A stretch of DNA of 64,000 bases, taken from NCBI GenBank assembly GCA_021776565.1, contig JAJFFQ010000005.1, positions 62,001 to 126,000 on the forward strand. The letters run 5' to 3'. The notes beneath the pieces were generated by a model. It was not told the DNA's origin and made no database searches. It worked only from the letters and a program-made list of their open reading frames with translations. Position 1 is the first letter of the stretch, and each line of letters starts with the position of its first letter. This DNA comes from Robiginitomaculum sp. (GTDB lineage Bacteria; Pseudomonadota; Alphaproteobacteria; Caulobacterales; Maricaulaceae). The position numbers and the translations under genes were made by a program. This document shows, piece by piece, positions 62,520-64,000 of the stretch.

Positions 62520-62573
62520 ATGTCAATTCACCTTTACATATCAACACGACGACTCGTTGTCAAGCGTCATTGA

Positions 62574-64000
62574 CTAATTGGGTTGTCGCACCCCGGATGA
62601 GTTAAGGGTAAGGCCATATGCCTGACCAGCGTCATGCAATGAAACCAGCATAGCCTCGAATGGTCTCCAGTCATCGGTCTCGGCAATGGGCGCCCAAAGG
62701 CTTTCAACATCTTCAATCAGCAGGGTTTGCGGATTTTCTTTCTCGAAATAGGGGTGGCTCAGTCGTTCAGGGCGTAGCGGTTCAAAAGTTTTCAGTTCCG
62801 AGCGAAACGTCGCAAACGATGCGCTTTGGTAATGACCAAGACGCGAACGCGTCAATGCCCGCCCTTCATCGGCGCAAAACCAGTCAAAGAAAAACCCTTC
62901 ATAGGAAACCCTTGTTTCTTTTAATGCCAACAGAATGGTGCGCAAAAAAGCCTGATTTTTCTTGTCAGACTGTGGTTTCAACCCCAACCGGTCTAAAAAA
63001 GCGCCGGGCAAAACTTTTGAATACTCCTGGGCAAAGGCCTTGTGCGCCTGTTGCAGCCTTTCAACCGGTGCAAGCAAAGATAAGGCTTCGCCCAGACGGG
63101 CCAAATTCCAGCTGACCGCCTCACCCTGACGACCAAAGGCATAAAGGTTTTGATGGTCAAAATAGGCTGCGGTAAATTCCGGATCATAATGGGGTAAAAA
63201 CCGCCATGGCCCATAGTCAAAACTTTCGCCGTTTATATTCATATTATCGGTATTCAAAACACCATGTACGAAACCGGCAGCAATCCATCTCGCGGTTAAT
63301 TGTGCGCTTCGTTGTGCCACGTGCTGCAAAAAGGCGGCGGGTTGCTCTGGCTCCGGTTTCTCAAGAAGCTCGGGCATATAAAACCGCAGGCAATGCTCCA
63401 GAAGTATTTTGAGATTATCTACCTCGCCCAAAACCGAAAGGCGCTGAAAACTGCCAAAGCGAATATGAGAATGTGATAGCCTGACCAGAACAGCACTGCG
63501 CGTAGGTGATGGCTCATCGCCACGGATCAGGCTTTCACCGGTTTCAAGAACGCTAAACGCTCGCGACGTTGGCACCCCCAACGCCTCAAGTCCTTGCGCG
63601 GCAAGCACCTCGCGCACAGCCCCCTTCAAGGTCAATCGCCCGTCGGCACCCCTCGACCACGGGGTCTGACCGCTACCCTTGGTGCCAAGGTCTAGAAGAC
63701 GGCCCTCCTCGTCCCGTAATTGCGCAAACAAAAACCCGCGCCCATCGCCAAGATCGGGGTTATACTGACCAAATTGATGACCGTGATAGCGCAGCGCCAG
63801 TGGCTCTGCCTGATTATCTTTTAGTCCGATAAACCGGCCAAAGTGTTTGATCCATTCTGCGTCGGTTAATTCATCAAGCCCGATTTGTGCCGCCGCACGC
63901 CTGTTGCGGTAACGAATTATGGTTTTGGGAAACTGTGCCGCACGCACGCGGTCTGCGAAATCCGCGCCAAGGCCTTCAAATTGTGGTTCTGGTTGATACT
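62574..64000 (-). CDS. selO: Protein adenylyltransferase SelO (N-terminus beyond window)
   Basis: A pseudokinase-fold enzyme that transfers AMP to Ser, Thr or Tyr of proteins in redox stress. The frame is open to the window edge, reading YQPEPQFEGLGADFADRV before the visible ATG-like GTG, so the true start lies beyond 64000. Family motifs are YHGHQFGQYNPDLGDGRGFL, DLGTKGSGQTPWSRGADGRL, the catalytic area GFVHGVLNTDNMNINGESFD and YDYGPWxFL-like YGPWRFLPHYDPEF. The C-terminus is complete (ends RQPN). Confidence 0.93.
   Translation of the reverse strand, partial: YQPEPQFEGLGADFADRVRAAQFPKTIIRYRNRRAAAQIGLDELTDAEWIKHFGRFIGLKDNQAEPLALRYHGHQFGQYNPDLGDGRGFLFAQLRDEEGRLLDLGTKGSGQTPWSRGADGRLTLKGAVREVLAAQGLEALGVPTSRAFSVLETGESLIRGDEPSPTRSAVLVRLSHSHIRFGSFQRLSVLGEVDNLKILLEHCLRFYMPELLEKPEPEQPAAFLQHVAQRSAQLTARWIAAGFVHGVLNTDNMNINGESFDYGPWRFLPHYDPEFTAAYFDHQNLYAFGRQGEAVSWNLARLGEALSLLAPVERLQQAHKAFAQEYSKVLPGAFLDRLGLKPQSDKKNQAFLRTILLALKETRVSYEGFFFDWFCADEGRALTRSRLGHYQSASFATFRSELKTFEPLRPERLSHPYFEKENPQTLLIEDVESLWAPIAETDDWRPFEAMLVSLHDAGQAYGLTLNSSGVRQPN

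Overview
The window is chromosomal DNA from an alphaproteobacterium. The evidence is a circularly permuted two-piece tmRNA beside an alpha-type SspB gene, a ChvG/ChvI two-component pair next to a PTS EIIA gene, a RegB-SenC-RegA redox cluster, a TipF-like degenerate EAL protein and a CC0125/CC1285-type lipoprotein. The order cannot be fixed from sequence alone. Most of the window is densely packed housekeeping DNA, with short accessory islands and many dispersed palindromic repeats in the gaps.

Layout. 1-8.6 kb: Yip1-like fragment, threonine aldolase, a broken TetR regulator, EIIA, ChvG, ChvI, a 556-residue orphan and the ribonucleotide reductase small subunit. 8.6-9.6 kb: a nested palindromic element and a tiny membrane-protein gene between inverted repeats. 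9.6-18.9 kb: envelope genes (large exported protein, MAPEG, two SIMPL proteins, SDR, MscS channel, SdpR/SdpI pair, DedA). 19-22.8 kb: argG, an AAA/DUF4143 ATPase and a lipoprotein. 23.2-26.8 kb: a probably Fur-controlled set of outer-membrane porin, FMN-binding protein and PepSY-like protein, with a convergent ApbE flavin transferase. 26.9-30.7 kb: fumarase, SspB, tmRNA, TipF. 31.3-38.1 kb: monooxygenase-like protein, ribbon-helix-helix/RAMA-like protein, UvrD, a PemK toxin island, a metallopeptidase, PHA depolymerase and SenC. 38.3-49.5 kb: RegB/RegA, SleB hydrolase, pyruvate phosphate dikinase, GlyS, DUF3800, cupin, GlyQ, a TrmN6-like methyltransferase and DUF2007. 49.6-53.4 kb: polyprenyl synthase, acyltransferase, FAH-family enzyme and a MerC-like protein. 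53.9-55.4 kb: a HEPN-motif protein with no recognised family. 56.2-64 kb: EttA, a catalytically dead S9 protein, tryptophan dioxygenase with an Lrp regulator, tRNA-Gly, a membrane/XRE pair and SelO running off the window edge.

The most unusual items are: (1) a 515-residue protein with an intact RNAIAH HEPN ribonuclease motif and a possible second, degenerate HEPN site, without a CRISPR array; (2) a minimal toxin island between perfect 57-bp direct repeats at the 5' end of uvrD, in which a PemK-like toxin has no protein antitoxin but is followed by a strong promoter, a structured RNA of about 120 nt and a terminator; (3) the flavinylation cluster; (4) a palindromic element translated in frame inside glycyl-tRNA synthetase beta; (5) an S9 peptidase homologue whose catalytic triad appears to be lost.
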